64,000 nucleotides of DNA from a virus: positions 16,093 through 80,092 of the IMG/VR virus record IMGVR_UViG_3300017786_000008; one strand, written 5' to 3'. A model generated the notes under the pieces. That model was not told the DNA's origin. It was given only the letters and a program-made list of their open reading frames with translations, and ran no database searches. Position numbers and translations under genes: made by a program. Positions 36,201 to 46,800 of the stretch are shown one piece after another. Position 1 is the first letter of the stretch; every line of letters begins with the position of its first letter.

Positions 36201-39200
36201 CACACGGACAACATGTAGTATTGTTAGAACCTGTACCACCTAATGGGTAAGAATTGGCTGTACAGTCTGCTAAAGTATTATAAGCTGTACAAGCACCATA
36301 TGGTGGTACTGCTGAATAAAATGGTATAGTTATAAGACTGCAGTGACATGGGTCTGGTTGTGCTATAGGACCTAAATCTGGTTTACATTCTCCACATATG
36401 AAATTACACTCGTCTTGACACTGGGTTGGTGTTGTGAATGGTCCGTGTACACAACTTGCTGGCATCGTACCAACAAAACTTATACACCCTAATGTTTCAT
36501 CACAACAATATTCTGTTGTTTGTGGACAACAAGGATATTGAGTTTGTAAACTTATACAATCTCCTATAGATAACGCACAAGAAAAGTTATACGGGTTTAA
36601 GTCACAAGTACAACTAACATTTGTGTCACAACAAAATCTACAAGCTGCTTGACAGTCCCCTAAGGAAGCGAATCCAGTAGCACCAGCTGGATAAGGTGTA
36701 CCAGTACCCTGTTGTCCAAGTACTTGATTTTGGGTCCATCCTGGGAAAGGTGGTGTAGCAATCCAACTTATTATAGTAGTTTCTGGAAAACAATTTGTAG
36801 TAGTTGCTGATTGTCCAGCATTGGTATCACAAAAATAAACTGAAGGTGCTGTACAGTTACAGTTATTTGTATTTGACCAACAGTCAAAAGCTGAAGTATG
36901 TTCTGGAAATAAATTTAATGGATTATTACCTACAAATTGACATTGTCCTCCGGTTGACGAAGGGTCACAAGCCCACTTACAATTTTGTTGACAGTCGGAT
37001 AAAGTAGTATAAGCTGCTGTGGGATACAGTGGGTCTCCAGGAAAAACTTCTATACACCCACAACCATCAGGTGCTACACAAGGGTTTAATGAACTACACC
37101 ATTCAGTATCGTCACAATGAAATTTACTAGTTGCACCAGAACAACAATTTAAATTACCTGGTGGTGGTGCTAATATACCTTGTTGACACTGCCATACACT
37201 TAAAAACCCGTACCAACTTGATGAGTTAGTCGTTACTCCATTTATAACATCCTGTTGCATTACACAATCTGTAAAATCATCCGAAGGGTCTGATGGTGTA
37301 CCATTATCATCACAAAAACAACCTGCCTTACAGTGGTCCATACATGTACTAGCAGTATAACAGTTGTTAGCTGCTTCTGAACCTAGAACAAAATTACATG
37401 GTATAACGTTAAGAACACAACCATCAATAAAGTCACAACTATAGGTATCCCCATCAACTTGTTGACATGGGTCACAACCACCAACCGTATTCCCACTTGG
37501 GGTGCTACCACAACTAATCCAAGCATTTGGTGTTCCGTTTGGTGCGTCTGGTCCTCCAGGTATAAAATAATTACAATCATAAAATCCTGCTGGTGGACCC
37601 ACGTAAGGATTACTACCCATTGGTACGTCACAATAATAGCAACAAACATCAGGTGCTCCTACTTGCCAAGCTACATAATCATATAGTTCATAATCATTAG
37701 CTGTACTATCCCACTCTTCTCGGTCTACACCAACACCACCAGTAAATGGGTCACACGCACACTCACAAGTTTCTCCGTCAGGAATACAACCATTTGGATT
37801 GGCTGTCACACATTCTGTAAATGTACAATATACTGGCCCTAAAGGACTACAAGGTATATTAGCACTTCCTACTGCAACACTAGTGTAAACACAAGGCCAA
37901 TATGGCCATGATGGGTCATATAATCCACTCATTGGATTAAATATCGAAGAGTTTTCATCACACTCTATATCACAACAACCTGTTGCTATACAACAAGCTG
38001 AATAAGAATCATAAGGGCCTCCAGGTGACCAACCCCAACCACTAGGTAATGCAACTGGGTTTGGATAATTTGCACAATTACCATAACTACTACCATTAGT
38101 TAAACTAACTAAACAATCTATACCACCGTCTGTAGGACAATTATCATAACAATCTTGTGCAGTAGCGTAGGACCCATTTGGATATAGTAAAGCTAAGGTT
38201 GGGTCTGTAGGATTTGGATTTGCTCCAAACCCACTTAATGGTACAAGTGCTGGGTCAATAGCCCAGTCCGCCTCCCAAGTTGGTAATGGTGTGGGACAAG
38301 GTGCTAGATTTTGACATGGTGTAGCTGAACCACTTAAACAAACCCAACAGTCAGTTAATGGTGGGTTACAATAGGTACAACAATCTGCTGAGGTATTGTA
38401 TTGCCCACAACCATTAGTATAACAAGGTACACAAGTAGTACTACCAGGAAAACCGGTACCACCACTACATGGTTGGTACCAGGGGTCATAACAGTCCCAA
38501 CCACAAGGACCTGGTAAACCACCTAGATTATTTGGGTCACTTGCACAATCACCAGAAGTGGGATAATTACCACCTGTTATTTGTACACACCCTGTGTCAC
38601 AAAAATATTCCCAAGCTGTAAAATCACAACATGCGGATATTCCTTGTCCTGGGACACCAGTTTCACAATCATTTAAAGTGTAAAATGGGTCTAGGAATAG
38701 TTGGTTATTAGTGGCGGTTACTTGTGCTGTAGCAAGTATATAATTTGTCATTATATCATAATAGTCTGAATCTGGTAAAGCAGCACACGAAACTTCAGAA
38801 CAACATGGTGTATTTGTTGGTGTTGTACATGACCAAGCTATAGGGTTACACCAGTCTTCACAATCTGTCATTGATGAAAAAGTAACTGATAGTGGGTAAC
38901 CAGGATTATTATATTGTGGATGTGTATAATCTATTTGGATACATCCAGGTGTGTCACAATTATATTGGTTTGGGCAATGCCATCTATCATCTACAGGGCA
39001 ATTACCATTATTATATGCGGTTAGACAACCTCCTGGTCCCGCGTAGAAAGTAAAACTATTAGGAGTACTCCCTGAAATTAATTCACAAACGTCAACACCA
39101 ACATTTGTTAAGTCTTGTGGACACACCCAACTTGCACATCCCACGTAATCCCAACTTGTTACGTTAGTAGTGGCTGTTGGTACGATACCAGCTGGTACAT

Positions 39201-41202
39201 TATTTATTGCTCTATAACAATTTCCGTCTGGACCATATATAAACTCACCAGCGTTAAAAACTTGTGTGTTATTCCACTGTCCCGCTATCCCAATAGTACC
39301 CATAGGTGAATACGCATTAAAAATATTATAAGGGTCTTCACAAGGTAAAGCACTTCCTGTAGGACAACTCACACAATCAGGTGTACAACCTTCCCACACA
39401 TGTACATCAGGTCCAGTAGGATTAATATAGACACCTTGATATAGTTGGTGTGGTAGTATTCCTGCAAATGGACTGTTACCTCCAGTATTACTTGTTTGTG
39501 TTATATCTGTTACAGCAATATAACAACAGCAAGACTGGGGTGTTACATCATATACGATATCTCCTTTAACATAATCTACAAAAGGTGACCAATTAGGTGG
39601 GTTAGATGGTGGATTAGGTGTTATAGTTTCTACTGTGAGTGTAACCCTATCAATATATTCATCTTTAGTTAAACAAAATTCACAAGTTTCTTCGGGACAT
39701 TCAAAACAATCTTCACCACCAAACGCTAAAGAATTTAAACCACAACTAGTAGCTACAAAAATTGTTATTCCATTTGGAAAGTCATAAAAATCTATAGGAG
39801 TTTGTCCATTTGCGGAAGATATTGTATATCCAGTGTATATTGCATTTGCTTCAAATATCTCACCCATCATACCTGCTGTTATAGTGTTAGTTAATGGGTC
39901 TATAACGTCACCACCAACAGGTACTGTGACAAATTTTTCAAACCCATTAGGTAAAAATCCTGGAGCTGTTGTAGATGGTACATTACTATATGTAGAAAAT
40001 ATACCTACTGAACTTTCTGTGATACCCGTAAGTTCAAAACAACCTATAGAGGTACCACTATATTGATTTATGTTAGTACCAGAATCTAAAGGGTAATAGT
40101 TTGGTGTACCAATAGTACCGTAAGTACCGTGATACGCTGTTGAGGTAAACATTGGTGGTGGTGTTACTGATGGTGTTGGGTTAGGACCACTTAAATTTAC
40201 TTGATATGGGTTACCTCCTGGTGTTGTTGGTGATAGTGCTACCCCTGCTCCTACCGCAGCTCCACCCATTCCAGCTCCTGTTGGTGGTGCTGATGAAAAT
40301 GGTTGGGCAAGTATCTGGGTGTAGGTTAGGTTCGGTACCGTTATTATTTGACTAACAGACGTTGGTCCCCATGGACCTTCATGTGTTATCTTAATACTAT
40401 ATTGTGATGGATTTACATATTCATATTCACTTGTTAATGATGGGTATTGTAAATCTTCACAACAAGGATAACCGTTAGCATTAACTGGTATAGAACAATC
40501 ACATTCACCCCAATCAATTCTATATGGGGATTGTTGGAATTCTTTATACGAACCAAAGTTGGTTGTATTATATACTTGTATTTTCATACCATTCCCTGTA
40601 GTGTTAGCTGTAAAAGTAAAATTAGAAAATACTTGTTGTTGGTCTATTCTTCCATCCCAAATACTATAGTGCCCTATATCATTGAAGTCTTGTGTTAATG
40701 TTAGGGGTAACTTATACAAAATGTCGTCTAGTGGGTCCAAGCAACTGCATATTTCCACACTTTCACCCCAAAATGCATTAACACCTTGTGAGTTTAACGG
40801 TTGATTTATGTTTGTATTTGTAACATCATATATTGTAATTAAATCATTATAACTACCAGTGTAGAAGGTTCCTCCAGAAGTAAGTACTAAACCTTTAAAT
40901 TTAACATAACTATACCCGTCTGGATTATAACAATTATTTGGGTTTGGACTTAATGCCGCGTCCCATAAAATAACACATGGGATTGTAGGTGAACAATCTT
41001 TTAGTTCATCCGGAAAACTAGACATAACACCACTATCTAAAGCACTCATTATTTGAGAACCTGTTGAGTTATACATCGTGTCTCCCGAACAATTTGTACT
41101 AAGGTTTATAGGGTAAAAATTTGTACCTCCAGTACAGGGTATTGTTCCAGTACTCCCAGTGTCCGGGGTATTTCTTCGTATTGTAAACTTTTGTATATCC
41201 AT
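33298..41202 (-). CDS. Giant Cys-rich modular protein with CBM-like and knottin-like repeats
   Basis: This is a 2634-aa protein, the largest in the window. Two kinds of module alternate. (a) About 60-85-residue units start with a Y..GD.V or similar segment, as in carbohydrate-binding modules of the CBM5/12 type (FVDYVKGDIVYD; AISYNIGDVVID; AITYQINDCVVSD), then CC-aromatic, and end with W(L/V/I)(P/S)C. (b) Compact Cys-rich units have the pattern W/F-x-C...C...G-x-Y-x-S/T...DC...C (for example LGQYQSLGACQTVC; AYTTLSDCQQNC). The Cys-rich module also occurs in the 1304-aa protein. No signal peptide or membrane segment is seen. A surface-binding adhesin of the virion is the likely role; it is inference. 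Confidence 0.65.
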   Translation of the reverse strand: MDIQKFTIRRNTPDTGSTGTIPCTGGTNFYPINLSTNCSGDTMYNSTGSQIMSALDSGVMSSFPDELKDCSPTIPCVILWDAALSPNPNNCYNPDGYSYVKFKGLVLTSGGTFYTGSYNDLITIYDVTNTNINQPLNSQGVNAFWGESVEICSCLDPLDDILYKLPLTLTQDFNDIGHYSIWDGRIDQQQVFSNFTFTANTTGNGMKIQVYNTTNFGSYKEFQQSPYRIDWGECDCSIPVNANGYPCCEDLQYPSLTSEYEYVNPSQYSIKITHEGPWGPTSVSQIITVPNLTYTQILAQPFSSAPPTGAGMGGAAVGAGVALSPTTPGGNPYQVNLSGPNPTPSVTPPPMFTSTAYHGTYGTIGTPNYYPLDSGTNINQYSGTSIGCFELTGITESSVGIFSTYSNVPSTTAPGFLPNGFEKFVTVPVGGDVIDPLTNTITAGMMGEIFEANAIYTGYTISSANGQTPIDFYDFPNGITIFVATSCGLNSLAFGGEDCFECPEETCEFCLTKDEYIDRVTLTVETITPNPPSNPPNWSPFVDYVKGDIVYDVTPQSCCCYIAVTDITQTSNTGGNSPFAGILPHQLYQGVYINPTGPDVHVWEGCTPDCVSCPTGSALPCEDPYNIFNAYSPMGTIGIAGQWNNTQVFNAGEFIYGPDGNCYRAINNVPAGIVPTATTNVTSWDYVGCASWVCPQDLTNVGVDVCELISGSTPNSFTFYAGPGGCLTAYNNGNCPVDDRWHCPNQYNCDTPGCIQIDYTHPQYNNPGYPLSVTFSSMTDCEDWCNPIAWSCTTPTNTPCCSEVSCAALPDSDYYDIMTNYILATAQVTATNNQLFLDPFYTLNDCETGVPGQGISACCDFTAWEYFCDTGCVQITGGNYPTSGDCASDPNNLGGLPGPCGWDCYDPWYQPCSGGTGFPGSTTCVPCYTNGCGQYNTSADCCTYCNPPLTDCWVCLSGSATPCQNLAPCPTPLPTWEADWAIDPALVPLSGFGANPNPTDPTLALLYPNGSYATAQDCYDNCPTDGGIDCLVSLTNGSSYGNCANYPNPVALPSGWGWSPGGPYDSYSACCIATGCCDIECDENSSIFNPMSGLYDPSWPYWPCVYTSVAVGSANIPCSPLGPVYCTFTECVTANPNGCIPDGETCECACDPFTGGVGVDREEWDSTANDYELYDYVAWQVGAPDVCCYYCDVPMGSNPYVGPPAGFYDCNYFIPGGPDAPNGTPNAWISCGSTPSGNTVGGCDPCQQVDGDTYSCDFIDGCVLNVIPCNFVLGSEAANNCYTASTCMDHCKAGCFCDDNGTPSDPSDDFTDCVMQQDVINGVTTNSSSWYGFLSVWQCQQGILAPPPGNLNCCSGATSKFHCDDTEWCSSLNPCVAPDGCGCIEVFPGDPLYPTAAYTTLSDCQQNCKWACDPSSTGGQCQFVGNNPLNLFPEHTSAFDCWSNTNNCNCTAPSVYFCDTNAGQSATTTNCFPETTIISWIATPPFPGWTQNQVLGQQGTGTPYPAGATGFASLGDCQAACRFCCDTNVSCTCDLNPYNFSCALSIGDCISLQTQYPCCPQTTEYCCDETLGCISFVGTMPASCVHGPFTTPTQCQDECNFICGECKPDLGPIAQPDPCHCSLITIPFYSAVPPYGACTAYNTLADCTANSYPLGGTGSNNTTCCPCEDCKTAGSVTFPVIDATGTWSLSNVVIPTPIVGSVLATPAWTPAISYNIGDVVIDAGGSGGTLTSCCFVMVYDQYDHVLHSFMNPHQWYDAYANELANNTPSTFPGGQPNGGYPMWVPCDTSCPSTAATPTMYECLPGQPVYTVCSNATLEYPINPVGTTGFGAMGINAGTSSWHFPQIFFDWIVQTYPPNTPFASKKAVSPNASNASCPNPDPNQYGGAGGIFRTTPHCHSSNVIYTTANGCPQSVTFLDWNDAIAQLNLVNANLSLPQTFNTGMNVQEARDEMTSYGETAIGLFAGTSSCQCSQIGPCSCQQCTSGLNCVYPNLALCNIAATATPCCQPPQTGYYVCDTGNPNVGTGVCPCVWDANAIVGYNTISDCTGDTSTCCYQPTPTMWKCSPYPATTSGWSGWDGYLIQMNTLGATALNHFTIDAADAQYLVSMGQSQAYANTIINAGYFPDELTALQVFFAKARGLGYDFDGPNSTLAGTSVNAYYFGISNYVSDVQCFPYTTQPGLQQSPDCFVQVSDGTYRLKRLIVNTTIPSILGGTSSALIYFSENTYWYSVMMGSCITNASQNIIYSPSQAGSPQYSPDGYLLDLALLISTINNDQNIPCNPGPSAPTEALKVISRKMCRPPCECYQDPSGVYSSLSQCELDPTNCCDTIIPDSWDCVNCPGTCNCLDPGTGLGQYQSLGACQTVCVDPVSLGCEDCDITLGNVLTGPSNYLGNYSPAITYQINDCVVSDDDNCCYCCVPAGPLPNSTNPYTSQSLQTMLFQVVAPPVCKNGQGDPSSIIGININGGMWLPCNVDVNNDPCGTGTIVECDVCNTTLYNDLPTPVSFPHQTINTAYTSVPFQVGECIYNVDPTDVNENCCWCCGCEFGWDIVDNKCLEPPAGPNSSTARSAQYSSVMPPPCQIVNMDPGSGDPNTGDFIVNNGTYNSAWLPCGVNSLNNPCGGANSSSSSSIVPL
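33580..39620 (-). repeat. Repeated CBM-like and Cys-rich modules within the giant protein
   Basis: Copies of the GD.V...CC(Y/F/W)...W.(P/S)C unit lie at about 39400-39620, 37560-37720, 35830-36095, 33770-34025 and 33350-33680. A variant without the CC pair lies at about 39170-39290. Compact Cys-rich units fill much of the space between them. The copies are diverged in sequence, so they appear old rather than recently duplicated. Boundaries are approximate. Confidence 0.55.
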
Positions 41203-41203
41203 A

Positions 41204-42067
41204 CTATGTAGTTACGTATTCATAAAATTTTATTGGTCCTAAGACCGTTTCACCTGCTGGTGCTAATGTTATTCCAGTAGCTCCAGCTACTGAATTATAC
41301 GGGTGTACTGTATAATTATATTTTGGGTTTGTATTACCAGTTTCTATATTTAAAATTATCTGGTAATAGAAAAAATCTTCAAAACTATATTGTCCTTGTA
41401 TCGGTGATGGTAACTGATTTAACATTCTGATGACTGTGCCAGTTTTACCATTAAAAAATTTACAGGTCATGTAAAATGTATTACCAGTAAATAAATCTCT
41501 ATCTTTTAACCATTGTAAATAATAATTTTCATTAGCACCTTCAGGAGCTGATGCAGCAGAGAAAGCTGGTGTATATACATCATATTGTGGTAAGTTGATA
41601 CCTTCACTTCTTTGATTCCAATATTCTTCTGGGTCTTCTGCTGGGTCTATAACTACACTTTTTTTTCTACAGTTATTGGTAGGCATTATTGTTGAGAATA
41701 GTAGTTTTTGTTCTTCTCTGACTGGTGTATCAAAAAAATCAAATTTAAAAAAACTTTTAGTGAAGGCTTGTGCGTTTTTTGCTAATTCGGAATTACTATA
41801 ATCTAATATATTAAAATCACTGACATAGGTAGAATTTGCACTATCCCAAAATTCAAATTCGTAATATATTTCAAATTTAGGTGGGTAATTAGGTGCGTAT
41901 CTAGTAGTTTCATAATCTTGTATATAGTTTATATTATTTTGTAACTCTATCTCATCATACATTTCTAAAAGTTGTTCTCTACCTACTTCATCAAAAATTT
42001 GACCTAAAGGCACAACAACTTTTTTATTTTTTAATGACGCTTTTATTTGTATTCTATTCGCAGACAT
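41204..42067 (-). CDS. Virion structural protein, unassigned
   Basis: This 287-aa protein was not recognised. It is mixed alpha/beta with Tyr- and Asn-rich stretches (NINYIQDYETTRYAPNYPP) and an FDFFDTPVREEQKLLF segment. The open frame extends to a TTG at 42073, but the ATG at 42067 (MSANRIQIKASL) is preferred and overlaps the upstream gene by 14 bases. It ends one base before the 2634-aa gene starts. A baseplate or tail-fibre connector role is possible by position. Confidence 0.55.
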   Translation of the reverse strand: MSANRIQIKASLKNKKVVVPLGQIFDEVGREQLLEMYDEIELQNNINYIQDYETTRYAPNYPPKFEIYYEFEFWDSANSTYVSDFNILDYSNSELAKNAQAFTKSFFKFDFFDTPVREEQKLLFSTIMPTNNCRKKSVVIDPAEDPEEYWNQRSEGINLPQYDVYTPAFSAASAPEGANENYYLQWLKDRDLFTGNTFYMTCKFFNGKTGTVIRMLNQLPSPIQGQYSFEDFFYYQIILNIETGNTNPKYNYTVHPYNSVAGATGITLAPAGETVLGPIKFYEYVTT

Positions 42068-43871
42068 CGACAAATCCTGAAACTACATTTATGCTACTAG
42101 AGCTATACCCAAACATTATAGGTTCTATTTTAAATTCTATATTTAAATATGGATAATGTGCATCATTTAAATATGGGTAAGTGACCCCATTATCCCCATC
42201 TTCAAAAAAATCTATAGGTAATATTGGTCTCCACCTAAAAGTCCCCTCTGATAAAGAATAGGTAGCGTATGGTGGTGTTGTAAATAGACTATCTTCATAA
42301 CTTATAGTTGTTGATAGTTTACGTATTGGTATTCTGTGATGTGGTTGATAGTTGTATATAGATTTTACATGTACTTGTGAACTAGATGTATTTGGGTACC
42401 CAGCAAATTCATACATAGCATCTGTATTAAATTTTAAAGAGTGTTTGATTTCAGAAACTACCCTTTCCTTTAATTCAAAAGGGTTGTACTCAACAAAGGC
42501 ACCTCTATATGTTGTACCACTTAAAGGTAACGGGTCTAAACCATTAGTTGTGTTTTGAAATAAGTTTGTTGGGTTGGTATCATTATTTACAAATGGGTCT
42601 ACAAATCCGTTATGTCTAAAATTCCAATCCCATCCGTACCCTGCTGGGGAATTGGCTGGGGCTTCATAATGCCACATAAGATTTCTATTTGTCTGGAATA
42701 TTGTTAGGTATAAGTCAGTTAATGGTCTGTTTAGATTATCTAAAAATTCTTCTACATCCACATCCATGTTTATATTCCATAAAAAAGACTTAAAATCTTC
42801 TAGTATTACCGTTTTATCACCATAATTATCTGGTGTTTTTTTAGACTTAAAAACCCTACCTTTTTTATTGTAAATACCATTTTCAAAACCTGTCCTATCC
42901 AATGTATAGTCTGAAGAGTTAGTTATTAATGTGTGGATGTGACTACAATATCTAGAACGTGTTTCATTAATATTGTCTATGTTTATTATACGTTTTATCA
43001 CACAAAAAGAGTTTGTTGGTATGGCTGTTATGTCTATCCCTTTAGTGTATATATTTAAAACGTGAGTTTCTGAATTAGCAAATTCATTACCCAAAAAATC
43101 TACGTTAAATATGTTTTTATTGGTGGTTACGGACACATTATTTATATCTGTAGTAATTGGCACTGTTGAGACTAGTGTGGCCCCACCAAAGTTACTGATT
43201 GATGCACTACTCTGTAATTCTACAAATTCTCCGGATGATATACCGTGGGGTGATGGTGTTGTTATTCTTATTGTTTCTTTACCGTTTGTAGTTATTACTT
43301 GTATACGAGCTGGAATCCCATCACCACTATTGAAATTTATTCCGTCTGTGCCATCGCCCACACTAAAACTCATAGTTTGACCACTGTCACAATCTGAAAT
43401 ATAGGATATATAAGCAACCCAATTATCTTGGTATGAGTCCAAACTACTATACTGTGAAGCGTTTACTGTACCATATCTATATGGTGGCATAAAAGTAAAT
43501 AAATCAGATGGTGGTAATCCGACACACGGTGGACCACTCCAATAAGTTTGCCCCACACTTGCTACCGTAATATCTGGACAACCTATATAATCCGGCGTAA
43601 AATACATATACTCCAAAACTCTATTGTCATTAGTTTCACCTGTTATCCTATTACTATATAAAACGTCTATTTTACCATATGGCCTATAAATTGTAGAATA
43701 ATCTCTTTCAAAATCAAACTGGTCTCTAAGATTAAGAACTAGATTTCTATCCCCCTCAATCATTGGGCGTTGTTCTGATGTTAATAAAGGTTGTAAACTA
43801 ATATCTTTATTTTGTGAACCAGCAAATCTAGATTCGCCCCTAACAATTCTTATGTTTTTTTTATTACTCAT
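42054..43871 (-). CDS. Virion structural protein, unassigned (605 aa)
   Basis: This protein is mixed alpha/beta with Ser/Asn/Tyr-rich segments. A basic N-terminus (MSNKKNIRIVRGESRF) is followed by a long body with motifs such as NLVLNLRDQFDFERDYSTIYRPYG. No enzyme site is visible. Its ATG overlaps the stop of the 1140-aa gene (TAATG), a strong coupling signal. Together with its neighbours it is likely a baseplate component encoded downstream of gp6 and gp25. Confidence 0.6.
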   Translation of the reverse strand: MSNKKNIRIVRGESRFAGSQNKDISLQPLLTSEQRPMIEGDRNLVLNLRDQFDFERDYSTIYRPYGKIDVLYSNRITGETNDNRVLEYMYFTPDYIGCPDITVASVGQTYWSGPPCVGLPPSDLFTFMPPYRYGTVNASQYSSLDSYQDNWVAYISYISDCDSGQTMSFSVGDGTDGINFNSGDGIPARIQVITTNGKETIRITTPSPHGISSGEFVELQSSASISNFGGATLVSTVPITTDINNVSVTTNKNIFNVDFLGNEFANSETHVLNIYTKGIDITAIPTNSFCVIKRIINIDNINETRSRYCSHIHTLITNSSDYTLDRTGFENGIYNKKGRVFKSKKTPDNYGDKTVILEDFKSFLWNINMDVDVEEFLDNLNRPLTDLYLTIFQTNRNLMWHYEAPANSPAGYGWDWNFRHNGFVDPFVNNDTNPTNLFQNTTNGLDPLPLSGTTYRGAFVEYNPFELKERVVSEIKHSLKFNTDAMYEFAGYPNTSSSQVHVKSIYNYQPHHRIPIRKLSTTISYEDSLFTTPPYATYSLSEGTFRWRPILPIDFFEDGDNGVTYPYLNDAHYPYLNIEFKIEPIMFGYSSSSINVVSGFVDVCE

Positions 43872-46800
43872 TATATTACACTATTAGCTAATTCTTCATC
43901 CACATATAATCTAATAAATTTATTATAAGCTGTTTCTCCTGGCCTCAACCCAAAATAATAAAATAATGGTTGTGAGAACAACATAGAGGGCCCTGTGTTT
44001 GGTGTCATAGGTGGGTATGCGTCACCTGGAGTTCCAGGTTGTGGTAAACTATTCAACGCACCTACATTATTTTGGTAATCCCCCGAATGTATAAGTAGTG
44101 GTGCGGTATTGAAGAATGGTGTACCTGGTATTGTCCAATTATAAGTTTGTGATTGATATGAACCTGTGGTGTATTGCCAATCATTATTTTCTGTACCGAA
44201 TCCACTAGAACCATCTACCCTCCAAAGATAATAAGGTATTATTTGTGAACTACCAGATAATTCATAAGCTAAACAATCTATTAAATCCATACCTGTCATG
44301 ATGGTTGGGGTACCAGCGGTAAATAAATGAGGTCTCCATTGAATATCGTACCCCGCATTTACATTAACAGCGTAGTCAACATACACACCAGTATCATTCC
44401 AATTATTAGGTAAAGGATATTCTATATCACCTGTTGCTGGTATGCTTGGGGCTGGTGCTACACTACAATCACAAGATGTTGTAGTTGTATTAGTTTCATA
44501 CCCAAACACACCTAACATAGAATTTTGCATTAAAGCTTGTGCCATATCACCACCAATTTCTGATTCTGGTCTAGCAAATAAATCACCTAACTGTAAATTC
44601 TGTTGTCTGGCTTTCATATTATAAGCGTCAGAAACCAAGTCTGTTATATCTTGGAATGAGGTACTACCTATCTGGTCTGTTACTGAACATTCTTCAGCAA
44701 ATTTTTCATCTAAACATATTTGTTGTATACATTGGTTTCTTGACCCCATGTCAACAATCGTAGTTGGGAAATAAAGATGTCGGTCCATATCACCAGCAGA
44801 ATGTTCATTATCACTATTATTTCCACCTGTTACACCATCTGTGTCACCAATAAATTTACCTGTGGTTGCTGATTGCCATCTAAATGGTGTACACCTATAA
44901 TAAAAAGTATGGTCATTAGGGTGTAAGTATACTACTTTTTTACAGTAACTAGTCGCTGGTGTAGCGTAAGTATCGTTACCTGCATCATAAGATAGTTTAG
45001 CTCTAAATTGGAATTGGTATAGGAACCCGTTTACCCAAGCATTTTCCCAAAAATAATTCATTATACCATTACACAATGCAGAAAATATTTTTTCTCTTCT
45101 ATACCATTCTCTTATTAATACTGTATTAGTATTAAATGCGAGACATGCTACATTCATACAAATTGGTTTAACATAACAACCCCCACCAGCACCCAAATCA
45201 TTATTAACATTGGTACTACTAGTACCTAAAGCGTTCAGTGGTGGATTAGAGGTTGTTGAATCATAACCATATGAATCTGGGCAACAAACCACATCTCTCT
45301 CAATTCCCCAAATATTAGTTGAGACTGTACAATCATCGTTACTCCAACCATACCCAGGCCCCAACAATGCCATATCATTACCATTTATTCCTTGTACATT
45401 AGTTCTACACATACACTCTTCACATTCTGGATATTTTTTTTGTCTTAAGGTGAATAAAATAAACCCTGAAGGTATCCCGAAAACAGTACAGGTGGGTTGA
45501 CAGGAACTACTCCAAGTTAACATGGAACATATTGTAGGTGCTGGTCCTATACCTAACATACTTGCAAGCCACCCCCAAGCACTAAGTAGGTCGTGTATCG
45601 CACATATAACTACCATTACTATGGCGACAACCACCATTATAATACCAAAAACTGTAGCGATAATACCAATTAATGAACTCATCATCAAATATATCCCATA
45701 TACAAAAAATAGAATGAATTGATTTAAAAATATTATAGTTTTTGCTCTTCTAACCGCACTATTGATTGGGAAAAACATTGCACTTGTAGAACATTGTTGG
45801 TCTTGTTCTGGTAATATTTCTTTAACCCCAATAAATTGTCTTCTACCGTCGTGTTTAACGTGGTCATGAAATTGAGAGTACGTATATACTCTGTTAAATG
45901 ACATGTCATAAAATAAATCTTTTGCTCCTGGTATTAAATTTGCCTGAGCCCAAGGATGATAATCACTATATTCTATAGAAAAACAATATGGGTCATATCT
46001 TTTATTATTACCGTCACCATCAACCAAATTTTCTCCTATTTCAGGATAATCACCATTAGTGTCTGTGTGTGGTCCAAATTCTCTAATTTGTGGTACTAAA
46101 TGTGAACCACGTCTTCTTTGTCTAGATGTACCAGCAGATGATTCTGGCCTAACTCTAAATCTACATCTAGCTCTTGTAGCCACCCCTAAAGTAGGGTCAT
46201 TAGACTTAACTAAATTACCAAATTCATCTGTAATAACATGGTCTAAATTCATAGGTACATGTACTAAAAAAGAACCAGTTTCGTCAATTACTCTACCACC
46301 ATCATCAAAATAAAATCTTTCCATTACTGGGACTTGTCCACCACCACCACCAGTACCATCATAAGGCCATTCTGGAAAAGCTGATGTATCCTCCTTAAAA
46401 AATGGTGTGTATCTAATACAGTCTATTATTCCTGGTTGACTTGTAAGACTACATAGTTCCCCCATATGTTTTCTTGGTCTACATCTTTTGTTAACAGATT
46501 CCTTATCGGTATCTGTAGCTGTACTACCCATTAAAACTGATGTTGGCTGTATTTTAATTCCTGAGTTTGAAAGGTCGAAGTCTACTCTAGTTATAGCAGC
46601 ACTACAAAACTCTTCATCACCCCAAAATGGTCTAACATCTATAGATTTTTGTTGTCCTATAATTTGTGGTAGTGAATCTATCGCCGCATCATTTCTAAAT
46701 CTAGTCCCATCAAAATCAGAATCAGGAAATCCTAATTGTTTAAAATCTTCTGGTAACATAGAAAAACAACCAATATCACTTAAATCCACGTCCATAACTA

